From Rachycentron canadum (Eukaryota > Chordata > Actinopteri > Carangiformes > Rachycentridae): a stretch of DNA of 64,000 nucleotides. A program made the position numbers and the translations under genes. The stretch spans positions 18,005,662-18,069,661 of the forward strand of contig CM076656.1 of the NCBI GenBank assembly GCA_038496675.1, written 5' to 3'. The notes under the pieces are model-generated. The model was not told the DNA's origin. It made no database searches and worked only from the letters and a program-made list of their open reading frames with translations. Positions 11,918-23,600 of the stretch are shown here, piece by piece (within the stretch, counting starts at the first letter, position 1; every line of letters begins with the position of its first letter).

Positions 11918-14900
11918 ATGGCAGCCAATGAGAGCTCAGTGTCAGGCTGCAGGTCAGAGGTCAGATCCAGCAACAGCACCTGCAGTCAGAGGGAAATGTC
12001 CATCACCGCCTCCATCATTTCCATGACCGTGGGCATCTTCTCCAACAGCCTCGCCCTCTTCATCCTGGTCAAATCCTACAACCGCCTCCGGACCAAGTCC
12101 AGGGCGTCCTTCCTGCTGTTTGCCAGCAGCTTGGTGGTCACAGACCTGCTGGGTCACCTCATCAACGGCTCTCTGGTGATTTTTGTGTACAGCTCTCAGA
12201 AGAAATGGGAGATGTTTGACCCTCACCGAATCGTGTGCAGCATCTTTGGTGCGTGCTTGGTGTTCTTTGGCCTGAGCCCCTTGTTCCTGGGAAGTGCCAT
12301 GGCAGTGGAGCGCTGCATTGGGGTCACCAAGCCCATCTTCCACTCCACTGTGTTAGCTCCCCACCACATGAAAAGGCTGCTGGGTCTCACCTGGCTGCTT
12401 GCTGCCCTGGTGGCTGTGATCCCTGTGCTGCTGTGGAGACCTTACAAGGTTCAGAGCTCCAGAAGCTTTTGCTTCTTCTACCTGGAGGAATCCAAAGACT
12501 GGCTGGACGTGTTCCTGCCCCTGCTTTTCTCTATGTTGGGGCTACTGGCCCTGCTGATCTCTATTGTATGCAACACTGTGACAAGCTGCGCTTTGCTGCA
12601 CGGCAGACTGTGCCGCAAGCATCATTGCAGAGGCACGTCTTACCACATAGAGATGATCTGCCAGCTCCTGGCCATCATGTTGGTGTCCTGCGTTTGCTGG
12701 GGCCCATTACTGGTAAGAATTTATCTTCAGCGCCTTTAAGGACAGGGAGCAGGCTGACACAACAGATGCTTTTTCAGGTGTTCGGGTCAGCTAAGAGTAG
12801 CATGTTTCCACCTTCCTCATGACATGAAAATTAGTTGGAAATGCTTTTTAATCCTTGTCCATATTAACTGATCTCAATTTGTTAACCACTACTCATTTAT
12901 TAATGCATTCACATCCCCACATTTGATTACTTTTCTGATCTTGAAACATCAGTTAGTTACCAGTGTTGGGTGAATGTCAGAAACGGCAACATTGGTTTTG
13001 AAATGAGACAGAAACCTGGTAGGTCCCATTATTTGTGATGTGTGATGAAAAAAATAACTCAAGAATACTCTTTAAAGAAATACTGCTGCTTTTCCTCTGC
13101 AATCTGTCCTTCTGAAGCTCTCATCTGCTTGCTTATCACAGCGAGACTCAAACTCTTAAATAGTGCCGCCTTTCTTCAATGTGGCTAAAAAAGTGGCAGT
13201 ATGTGCTGACCTGGAGCACAACCTTTAAAATTTCCACTTTGCTTTGGTTGAACAAGACATGCGTTTCAAGCTTGTTCTCCACCTCTACAAATGTGCTCTG
13301 TTACTTGGTCACTTCATGCCCCTAATTACAGCTCCCCAGAGCTGGCAGTGATCAGAAACACTGAACATATTTGTGACATAGTTTTTACGGTATTCTGTAA
13401 ACAAACTTGAACAGTGAACTTGTGAACTTGTTTTTTTAAAAGACAGTTTTCCCCACTAATACTTTTCTTTGGTGACCAAACATGGTGCAGCACTTAAAAT
13501 GCAGATAGGCTTGGTGTGTTTGCCAAGTGAACATGCCGGAGCAAGACTATTTTAAAACAACTTTTTTACAAGAAGAGATACATTACATCTACTCAATAAA
13601 ATGAAGGCAACATATTACAAGCACCATTGTTAATTTAATATAACTAGCTTTGATATTGAATTAATTTAAATTAAATGAGACCCTTTAAATTTATCCATTT
13701 AATATGAGTATATTTAAATAGAGAACAAAAAATAATTAGTTAAAATGCAATAAAAATATTGCATTGATATGATAAACAGAAGCTAATTCATTTGTAAATA
13801 CCACTAAGAAAAATTGATTCACACATCCATGACATGTGCTTGAGTAATATTCATAAAACAGTATAATCAGTGCATTGATTTGAATTTATTCATTGCAATA
13901 AATTAAATCTTAGTAAGAACAAACTCAATTGTTAATAAAGAACTCTTCATGTAAAATTTAAACAACTAAAACAAAAACACGTGTGTGTCGTATGTTAGAC
14001 CAATGCAATTAGCAAAACGCGTCTGAGCATTGAATCACTGCACATCTGTGGAGGATAATAACTCTCCATCACTCTCCAGAAGATGAGCTGGATAACGTGA
14101 TTGCTGCTTTAAAGATTCTTCTGTCTAAAAGAAAGATTATTCTCATGAAGCATTTGCATTTATTACAAAAATAGAGGGCAACACAAGGGGAAGTCACTCA
14201 ATTTCTTTAGTAAAGACTTTAGTTTTGCATCAATTATGTTAAATAATTCAGTTTAGTGTTAAATAATTTGTAAAGAACCATGTATATTATTTATTTGTCT
14301 AGTTCTATTTGGCTTGTTATTTTTCTATTAAAGGTTCTATATGTAAGTTTATTGCTAGCTGTTAACTCACCAATCTAGAAGAACCTTTTGACTTCAGTAT
14401 CAAACTCCATTCCTTTACTTGCCAAGAAATTTCTCCAGTGGTGGAAAGCAACATCACTGTTAACCCTTATCATGCTTCTATTTCTATTATTTCTTCTGCT
14501 GAAATAAGCAACCAGCTTGGTCCATCTCATTTTATGTTAGTACTTAGTGAGTCACTGTAGAGACCTTTCTGCTCTTAGGTCAGCATGAGAGGATGAAGAC
14601 GTAGCACTGCTCAGAGGGTTTATTCGAACCTAACTATAAATAAACTTATTGAAGGGTTTGTGCACAAGCTCAGACATTGCTGCTTTAAACATCATCTCTA
14701 TTGAGCCAATAAATTGCTTTTTCATTCACCATCCATTATCTTATGACCTCTCCACCAGATCCATGTCATCATTCTTAGCACCAGAGCCAAAGATGAGCCT
14801 GCAGCTCTCACTCTGCTGATCATGGTACGTATGGCCACGTGGAACCAGATCCTGGACCCCTGGGTCTACATCCTGCTGAGGAAGGCTGTTTTGAGGAAAC

Positions 14901-15073
14901 TCTTCATGCTGCTCCACTGTCGCTGGCCCTCCAATTTTCGTAACCTACACAGCTGGCAGTGCAGCATGCCCAGCAGCTCTGTGAAGAACAACAACTCTGG
15001 TCCTGGTCCGCCTGACTGCCACTGCCATCGCAGATTACATCCCCCAGATACTGCCATAAAGTCAATTGCCTGA
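11918..15073 (+). CDS. ptgfr: Prostaglandin F2-alpha receptor (FP), two coding exons
   Basis: Seven-helix prostanoid receptor of the plasma membrane that binds PGF2-alpha and, in the family, couples through Gq to calcium release. CDS exons are 11918-12712 and 14759-15073 (donor CTG|GTAAGA, acceptor CACCAG), giving 369 residues against about 359 in human. The start sits in a strong context, CCACCATGG, 14 bases after the acceptor at 11903. Two N-glycosylation sequons are near the N terminus (NES, NST). TM1 is about 29-52. The DRY position reads ERC (131-133), as in prostanoid receptors. TM7 has MVRMATWNQILDPWVY with the ligand-binding-type Arg289, the closest match being FP rather than EP or TP receptors. 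The intron position late in TM6 is typical of prostanoid receptors. Oddity: the loop-2 motif reads SFCF (183-186), where FP receptors have TWCF. Confidence 0.95.
12713..14758 (+). other. ptgfr: ptgfr intron
   Basis: A 2046-base GT-AG intron. It is AT-rich, especially 13600-14000, with no nested gene or recognisable repeat that I can support. Confidence 0.9.
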
Positions 15074-15804
15074 ACCCTGGTCCAAAAAATCCTGATCTGA
15101 GAGCATCTGAGAATGGGAAAAAACAGGACAATGCCATAAAGCTGCAGAGAATTTTGGTGAAATAAGATCATTCGTGTAATTGTGCACACAACATAATGAA
15201 AAGTCTGTTGTTGTCATGTTGCCTTTGTAAATTGATCACAATGAACCAGTAGTATTGTGATGTGTTGTGCAATGTGGGATCAACTTTTTGTTCTTAACTC
15301 TCAGCAGTTTCATGCATCAGCAGCTCTAAACAATATCTGCCTGAAGTGTTCCCCATGAAATACGGCAGTCAGAGTTAGGTCAGTTTAGTTTAGTGCACTG
15401 TGATACTTCACTGTCTTTGCTATTGATCCTGCTGAAATTTCCATATGGCTGCTCCCATCAACTGTTACTGGCAGTAGCTCTGGTCATAAACACAGTATAG
15501 CTCTGAATTTTGGCCTCACATGTGAATATTATACATATGGATTCATCAGCTAATAGGAGCTACAGGCTAAATGTAAGGTCTGAATTATGACATGAACACT
15601 TTTCAGCTGATTAATGTAGTTTAATGTAAGTGAACAATGTAATATGCATCGTCTGTTTGATCAAGTATTTATTTAAGTGTTAATAATTGTAACATACAGA
15701 TAACATCAAGACTATTTATCTATCTATCTATCCTACAGAATAATGTAATGCATATCTCTCATATCTCATTATTTATCTCTGGGTTAAAGTGAAATCGCAA
15801 AACA

Positions 15805-15810
15805 AATAAA
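15805..15810 (+). terminator. ptgfr: Candidate polyadenylation signal of ptgfr
   Basis: AATAAA lies 732 bases after the ptgfr stop codon, in AT-rich 3' sequence. It is one of several possible signals (another AATAAA lies near 16070), so the true cleavage site is not fixed by sequence alone. Confidence 0.4.
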
Positions 15811-16367
15811 ACCCAATACAGTAAATTGAATGTTATCACTGTAAATGTGTTTTGTTATAATTGCTCAGCGGGAGAAGGAGAAGAATTAACTTTTACAGTG
15901 TTAACTTATATTTAGTTATAACTGATCAATTATAATGAGCTAATAGTGATCAATCATGATAATTTTTTAAAAACGTCTTTAAAAACCAGCCTTGAACAGT
16001 CAGGTGATTACAAAGTGGAAACAAGACAACAAATAAACAGTAAGGTGGAATATTGATTGTTTAAAGACACAATAAAGAGAAAGGAATTACTATTTGGTAA
16101 AATACTTTTTACATTTTTACAAAGACACAATTTTTGAATGAACCATTTAAACACTAAATGAATTAATCAATTCACAATTTCTTTTGGAGGGGATCAACAT
16201 CGCCTATTGATTATGAATAAACACTGTGAAAACATGGCTCCATATGAAACATGGGGGATGTTTGGAGGGGGGGGGGGTCAGATGAGGTCACTGTTTATTA
16301 GTGTTGTGTATAAAGTGTCCCTTAGGTGGCAGCACAACTCCCAAAGTCCTCCAGATGGTCTGAAACG

Positions 16368-16607
16368 ATGAAGAAGAAGAAGCAGCAGTAGCAGAAGAAG
16401 AAGAAGAAGAAGAAGAAGAAGGGGGAAAAAGAAGAAGCAGGAGAAGAAGAAAATCCCATATGGAATGTGACGTCATCTCTTCCTCATAACCTCCATCTTT
16501 CAGCGGCGCGTGTGTGTGTGTGTCCGTGTGTGGACGTCTGAGCAGGTTTGTAACGCAACTGGGGACTTGTGGTTGTGGAGTGTGTGTCCATCGGTGTGTG
16601 GTCGGAG

Positions 16608-16653
<46 letters not shown>

Positions 16654-16696
16654 GGGCCCGTGTGTTGTGTTTTCATCTCTGCGGTAGTTACACACA

Positions 16697-16732
<36 letters not shown>

Positions 16733-16921
16733 ACAGGTTGATGCGACAAGTTGCAGCCGGTGCTCGTTTCCTCGTCCTCTCGTTTCCTCGTCCTCTCGTC
16801 CTCTCGTCTCCTCGTCTCCTCTGTCTCGACGCCTTTTTCTTGTTGTGCCACATTGACTCGGCTCCTGTTGCAGCTGATGGTGTTGATGGTGCAGCTCTGG
16901 GGCCACGGGGGGGGGGGGGGG
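16368..16921. repeat. Cluster of simple repeats upstream of btf3l4
   Basis: In order: a GAA-rich run (16368-16452); a pure (GT)21 tract (16611-16652); a CA tract (about 16691-16730); a minisatellite of CCTCGTCCTCT-like units (about 16767-16835); and a run of about 15 G (16907-16921). The GT and CA tracts face each other across 38 bases and could pair. The cluster lies less than 650 bases before the btf3l4 start codon. Confidence 0.95.
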
Positions 16922-17001
16922 GACAGTAGCCACTTACACTTAACTTCAATCTGCTTCCATCGTCTTCAGCAGCGTCTCTTTGTCGCGCTGCAGGTGAGAA
17001 C

Positions 17002-19985
17002 ATGAACCAAGAGAAACTGGCGAAACTTCAAGCCCAGGTCCGGATAGGAGGAAAGGTGAGTTGACTCCCAGGAAGTGGCCCCCTTTTTAACAATGGAAGG
17101 TGCGATGCCAACTGAAGCTTTGCCATAAATGCTGATGTTTTTTGCTTATTTCTATTTGCAAGCATCCACCATACTGTCCATGTGGATCAGGGTGGTGTCA
17201 TCATGCTACAGCGAAAATAAATACAGCATCTGATCAATGTGGAGTTGATTATTATTGAGACTTTGAGCGGGATCTTTCTGTTTGCTACCTCAGAGCCACT
17301 CAGTCCTTCTCATCCAGTCTCACTAAACAGACATTAAGTTTTATATATATAACATTAAGTGTTTTATGTTTTGATGTTTATAGCTAAAAAATCTACCTCA
17401 TTAAAATAAAAACAGTTGACTCCATTACCAGATGAGTCCATCGACAGGTGATGGCTGATTCTTCATTTCGCTCATTTTTCATGCAAATACATTGTATCTG
17501 ATTACAGTTTCTTTAATCTTTCATCTTTATAGAGCTTTTTGCATGTTTTATAAGTTTCTTTTAGGGCTGCAGAAGTTTGAAGGCATCAATTATAATGAAA
17601 ATAACTGAGTTGGGCCAACCTGATACACTTATGGTTAGGGCTCATACCATTTATGTGCTAGTTAGACCATTTGATACATGCCATCCCCTACTGGCTCCCT
17701 GAATTTCCCATCTGTTTCTGCTGGTTTTATCTAGTAAAGACATGAAAAGGCTAAAAACAACAATAAGAAATATTATTGACTGCTAGGTCCGGCCCTAATT
17801 CATGGTATTAATTGATATGTTATAGCGGCATCGTGATGTATTTAATTTACAGCTGCTTTAATACAGATGAACACAATGTGTTGACAATGAGCTTTACTTT
17901 TCCCTTTCCAAATGATTAGTGCACCTATTAAGGTTCACCCGAATATAATATTTGAATTTTAACAAAATAAGAGTCTGGTCCATGTAAAGTCATTATTTAG
18001 CTGAATAACTCAAACCAAAACGCTTCTGTAGGACATGACATGTCAACTACGTAACTGTAACTGTACAAAAAAAGTGATTAATTTATAAGTGTTGAATGAA
18101 GAGCTTAGCATTAAATGATCAACCTGTTTTTTGTTTTTTTTCCTATTGGTGCCGTCTGAATCCTCTTCTGACTTTGGTTTTAGGGCTCTGCGCGCAGGAA
18201 GAAGAAGGTGGTTCACAGAACTGCAACAGCTGACGACAAAAAGCTTCAGAGTTCATTAAAGAAGTTGGCTGTCAACAATATTGCTGGAATTGAGGAGGTA
18301 AATTGCTATGGATCTACCATATATCAGGAAACATCAATGTTAACACACCTTTTGGTGCATACGTGTGTGAGTATTGCACTGAGCGGTCTTCTTTCCTCAG
18401 GTGAACATGATCAAGGACGACGGGACCGTCATCCACTTCAACAACCCCAAAGTTCAGGCCTCTCTATCCGCCAACACCTTCGCCATCACGGGCCACGCTG
18501 AGACCAAGCAGCTGACGGAGATGCTTCCAGGCATCCTCAGTCAGCTGGGAGCAGACAGCCTCAGCAGCCTGCGCAAACTGGCAGAACAGTTCCCTCGGCA
18601 AGGTGGGTGGGCTTTTTGGAGCTATCAGACATTTCCCAGTTCATGTTAAAGAGGAGGGTGAGAAGAAAAATGATTTGGCATCAGTGGTGGAAAGTCTGGT
18701 TTTCACTGCTGTGAAGGAGCTGGTTTTTATTTTGCCTTTAAGTTGAAAGAGTCACGACCTGTGTTTAATTCTTAGCAAGGAGGATCTGTTTGACACCTCC
18801 TTTGTTGTTTCGGATGGTGTGTATTGGCATATCTGTCTCGTCTAGATATAGCCTAGATATAACATGTTCAAATGCTTTTTCCTGAAGCCTTGTTCTTGTT
18901 CTTGACTTCCTCGTGGAGAAGATGTCGAGCTGTTGCAAACAGATGTCGGGCTTTGTGGACTGGTGTAAACATGGAGGACCCAGCCAGTGTTGTCCGTTTT
19001 TGCCCGTTTTCTATGAAAGTGTTTTTTCGTGCAGTTTTAATTGAGGGTGCAATCTGTTGTACAGTTGAAAATGACCTTACTTGACTTGAGGCTATTGTAG
19101 TTTATGTAGTGATGTCAGAAGAGTTTTATAAGTTTTATAAGACTATTATACAGGTCAGTGATGATCAGTGACTAATAGAAAGGTGAAGTCTCTGACTGCT
19201 GGTGCTCAAAGTGTCATTGAAGCATAGTAATAGATCTTGTTTCTGTTGGACCAATAATATCTTTGTTCATAAAAAAAAGGTTTTGTTATTCTATATATAT
19301 CTTTATTGGCAACAAACCCCATGAAACTATAAAAATCCAACACTGTGTTAGTCCATATCACCATACTCTTCATGTCCCCAGCCTGCCACTGCCACTGAGC
19401 TCCCTTCTTCCAACCGAAACCTTACAGCAAAGGTTTAAAAACAGGGTCAGTTATATTGTTTTGTTTGTTTTAAGGGGTAAATAGTTGCCTAACAAATTTG
19501 GGCACTGTGGTTTTTAAGCAAACATTACTCAAACAGGAGTACATGCTGTTTTTATTGGGGACTAGTTTTAACTGTGGATGAATACACATTTGTTGGGATT
19601 GTGCCAAAATGACGAAGGTGCCAGTGTTTGTCATAATAAAGGAACAAAGATCTTTATAACACAAGAATAAGCTGTTTAAGACTTTGGTCATGCAGATAAT
19701 ACTTCTCACCAGAATAAATAAATTTGGTGTTTTCTAGGGATTTATTGACACTTTTTTTTTTTAACATTTCCTCTCAGCTCTGGACAGCAAGGCTCCAAAG
19801 GCAGAGGACATTGAGGAAGAGGATGACGATGTCCCAGGTATGGTCAAATATTTATATATATTTTTTTAGTGAGGGGTAAATTTAGTATCTTTCATAGCTG
19901 TTGGACTCAATCATTCACGTGATGGTGTCGTTTTGCAGATCTGGTGGAGAACTTCGACGAAGCCTCAAAGAACGAGGCGAACTGA
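17002..19985 (+). CDS. btf3l4: Basic transcription factor 3-like 4 (NAC-beta family)
   Basis: NAC-domain protein related to BTF3, the beta subunit of the nascent polypeptide-associated complex that works at the ribosome exit. CDS exons are 17002-17055, 18184-18297, 18401-18602, 19778-19837 and 19939-19985, encoding 158 residues, the size I recall for human BTF3L4. The start MNQEKLAKLQAQVRIGGK, the basic GSARRKKKVVHRTAT segment, the NAC core (about 33-98) and the acidic tail ending ENFDEASKNEAN are nearly identical to BTF3L4. BTF3 itself differs in its termini. All junctions are GT-AG and phases agree. A CTGCAG|GTGAGA-like sequence just before the ATG could be a splice acceptor or donor, so the 5' leader is unclear. 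Confidence 0.96.
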
Positions 19986-20282
19986 CGCACGCCAGGTCCG
20001 TGCGCAGGTGGACAGGATGGACTGCAATGAAATGAGAAACCTGCTCCAGTGTTTTTAAGTCTCGTTATCCAGACATATCAGACACTATCCCCCACAAAAC
20101 CAGAGACTTTTATACTCTACAATGGCCCCAGGATGTGCCCCTCCAGACTGGCCTGTGCGCTTATGAAAGAAAATCTCCCCCCTGGGGAAACAGTTAAAGC
20201 CCTTCACCACATTGTCATGGTCAGGATTACACTGGTCATTAAAACTAGTCTTAAGATTTTTGTTTGTTTGTTTATGAAACAA

Positions 20283-20288
20283 AATAAA
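20283..20288 (+). terminator. btf3l4: Candidate polyadenylation signal of btf3l4
   Basis: AATAAA occurs 298 bases after the btf3l4 stop codon. The zfyve9 start codon lies about 400 bases further on, so the two genes are closely packed head to tail. Confidence 0.5.
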
Positions 20289-20672
20289 AGTGGTTTAACA
20301 TTTTTAGATGGTGCTGTGGTCATTGGAGATTCAGATATTGTTAATGGTTCTGATCCAAATGGATGGAAAAATAATCTACTACTACAATGACGCTGAAACC
20401 TTACATGTTTCCTAGAGTATGGCAGGTTGAGCAGGGAGGCAGGCTTTTCAGATCCGGCGCCATAGGTTTGTTTTCTTGGCTTGTAGATGGCAAACTGGGG
20501 AGGGACATTTCTGCACACCTCTTGAGTTTCCTCTAAGAGCTGCAGAGAGGCACAGGGGAGGAGGGAGATCACAGAAGAGGGGTGGGTGGGGGGTGGGAGA
20601 GAGGCGAAATCATCCCATCCTCCTCTTGTCAGCAAGAAACTGCTGCTTGAATCGGTTTTCCTCGGCGCTCAG

Positions 20673-20678
20673 ATGTAA
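20673..20678 (+). promoter_or_regulatory. Minimal upstream start-stop codon pair before zfyve9
   Basis: ATGTAA, a start codon followed at once by a stop, lies nine bases before the proposed zfyve9 ATG. Such elements can hold ribosomes in other genes. It only matters if transcription starts upstream of 20673 and if this exon is the true first coding exon. Confidence 0.35.
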
Positions 20679-20687
20679 GGGGATAAA

Positions 20688-23600
20688 ATGCTGAAGTTCT
20701 TCTCCGCGCGGGACGACGAGAACGAAAGCCTGCTGGGGGCAATAACGGAGGGTAAGAGATGCATTGGTTTCAACGGGGTGTGGATGCTTTTAGCCTTTCT
20801 CCCCATTCATTGCCTGGGTGTTACAGGATGATGATACTGCGCGTCTGCGTTTGTCACAGAAAACCGCTGACACAGCATTTGCCTGCGCGCATAGACCGCA
20901 TCACCTGCAACGTATCTGTGTGTGTGCGTGCGCGCGCGCGCGCGTGCGCCTGTGTTGCGCACATTGAGGACGGGCTGCGTTCATACACACGCTGTCCGCA
21001 GACTCAGCCTCGGTAAACATCCCCTCAGTCAAGTGTCCTGCGCGCTCTGATGTAACGGGATGCGGGGGGAGTGTCGCATTGCCGCCGGCCTCGCAGCCCG
21101 CGAGCGCATTAAACAATTGCACGTGTGTCGAATGCGTCACCGTCCCGGGAACCGAGCGGCTCGGCTCGGCTCGGCTCGGCCCCGCCGCCGCTTCGGGGAC
21201 TCTTCACTCTGGTGCCCGCAGCGAGAACCGCGCGGCCCGTCTGTCTTTTATCTCCCTCCTTTTTTTTCTTCTTTCTTTCTTTTTTTTTTTTTATGGCTTT
21301 TGTGAAGGAGCTGCAATGCAGTTTAACCTGGAAAAGTTATTTCACCCGATCGTATTGCAATTCTGTGCCAAACCTCCTGTCCAGATACGTCTGAAATGTG
21401 TTTGCTGTAGCCTGTGAATCGCACAGGCTGTAATACCCGCGGTTTGAGAGCTTTTCGGTGCTTGTTTCAGTCCCGTCAGCGGCTCCTGGGTCGTAACTAT
21501 TCATGAATCACTGATACCAACATATGAATGAAGCACCAGCTCCGGATGCGTTAACTCCCTTTGCCCTGTTCATAATGTGCAGAAATGTGGCCCTCATGTA
21601 AGGGAGGTGCTGCTGAAACTGAAACTACCAGGAATTTTAATTTCTGTAGAATCTGGTGTTGAGATAACCTGGAACTAAAACTTTTTATTATTGTTATTAC
21701 AAAATATATATATTTGTTCATGTTTGGTTTATTACCAGATGTTTTTAGTTTGAACACAACTTACATCTGCAAATTCTCAAGGTACCATACAGACATTGGA
21801 TGTGAGATGCTTTACAGAGCCAATTAAGCACAGAACCAATACTGAACTTCTCCAGGGAACCAGCAGCTACATGGTGTCATCAATCGCCTCTACAACTATG
21901 ACTCTACGTCAATAGTCCACATAGCTCCACTTTCTGTTCTCAGCTCTCAAGGACGACCACAAGCTATTGCTGCCCTTAGTGATGATTGAAAGCCAGGAGG
22001 TGTGTTAGAGGTGAATATTATTCACATGCTGCTAAATGGCCACTTAGCACATGTGAACAGAGCTTTTCCACTTAATGAGTTGTTATTAATGTGTGTGCAT
22101 GCACGCCTGGTGTGTAAGTGTGTGTGTGTGTGCTTGACAAGAACAGAGATGGAGCCATTGAGTGTTCATGATATCATCATGTTCCCCTCAAAACAGATGA
22201 AGGAGACAATCCGTCTCTTCAGGACACAAAGCATCACTGGCTGAATAGACCCTGCCTGCTGGTGCTCAAAGATGGGGATGTGTCAAAACCTAGACTGGGC
22301 TGTGGACAAATCAGACCAGAATCTCCTTCTAAAGCTGCTTCGGATGCAACACTCAGAACCACTTTTGCACCAGATGGTGAACAGAAAGCATCTGAGCATC
22401 CCGCCAAAGTTGCTTCACCGTCCCAGCTGGAGGAAGGCAGCTGCACCGTGACCGCCATCTCCTCATGGGGCGAGAGTTGTTTCGGGGAGTCTTCCAGCCC
22501 CCTGGTGCTGAGCCCTGCTGAAGCTGCATGGCCAGAGGAGGAGGCGGAGGAGAAGAAACCCCAGGCTCTCCCATCGAAGGAGGACTCTGTGATTGAGGAG
22601 AAGGAGTTGGAGGAGAGCGGGCTGGAGCAGCAGCAGCAAGAGCAGCCCTGCAGCTCTGAGGCAGCTGCAACATCTTCTGCTCTGTCACACGAGGAGGCAT
22701 GTGGCAGGCCGTCCAGGGAGCTCCAGAGTCAGTCAAGGATCGCCAAAGCTAACGGAAGAGATGAGACAAACAGCAGCAAGGCCCAGGCAGCCAGTGGAGA
22801 AGGAGCTGTGGGAGAGTCTTCTGCGGCCTCCCCTGGGGATCCGGATAATGAGTGCCAGTCGAGCCCTTCTGGTATCCTGTCTAAGGATCGGGGCAGTGTC
22901 CTTGGGGAGGTAGCACCAGTGTGGGTCCCTGATGCTCAGGCACAGGTCTGCATGAAGTGTGGGGTAAAGTTTACATTTACAAAGAGGAGGCACCACTGCC
23001 GTGCCTGTGGGAAGGTGAGGAAAAATGTCACATTTATGTTTCAGTTTTTATGTTGCCAAGTGAAAAGGGACTTGATTGTCAATGTGTTTGTGTGTGTGTA
23101 TGTGTGTCAACAGGTATTTTGTGCACTTTGCTCCAGTCTGAAGTTCAGACTTACACATCTGGATGGCAAGGAGGGACGAGTTTGTGTTTCCTGTCACTCA
23201 ACTCTCATCAAAAGTGAGGACTCTCTTGTTACACTATCTATATAGTTAACAGATTTTAGTTGAAATCTTGTGTAAGCAATTCTGACATTTTCTCTTCAGG
23301 GACACCTCCACGGGGGAAAAGGAGGGTGTGGTTTGCTGATGAAATCCTCACCAATAAGCAGTCAGAGTCTGCTCCGACCACACCAGTCAGAGGGCCAACA
23401 TTCTCGCCGCTGATGAGACGAGCGCTGGGCGGGCCGGTTAAAAGTCCCGTGGGTTCACCGCAGATCAGGAGGACCCTGAGGCCTCATGGGACATCTATCA
23501 ATGTAGGATCACCCAAAACATGACTGCACGCACACTGAACGTGATACTTGATTGAGAGGAAAATGCATCACATATCTTAAGGTTTAGGTTTCTATATGCC

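Noticed and set aside
16288..17005. Open frames of up to 187 codons with long TH/VC repeats
   Set aside because: They are translations of GT/CA, GAA and CT repeats upstream of btf3l4.
22262..23245. Treating the long frame at 22262 as a single-exon gene
   Set aside because: The frame contains the first half of a FYVE domain, which is completed only by splicing 23014 to 23114; the frame after 23014 runs into intron sequence.
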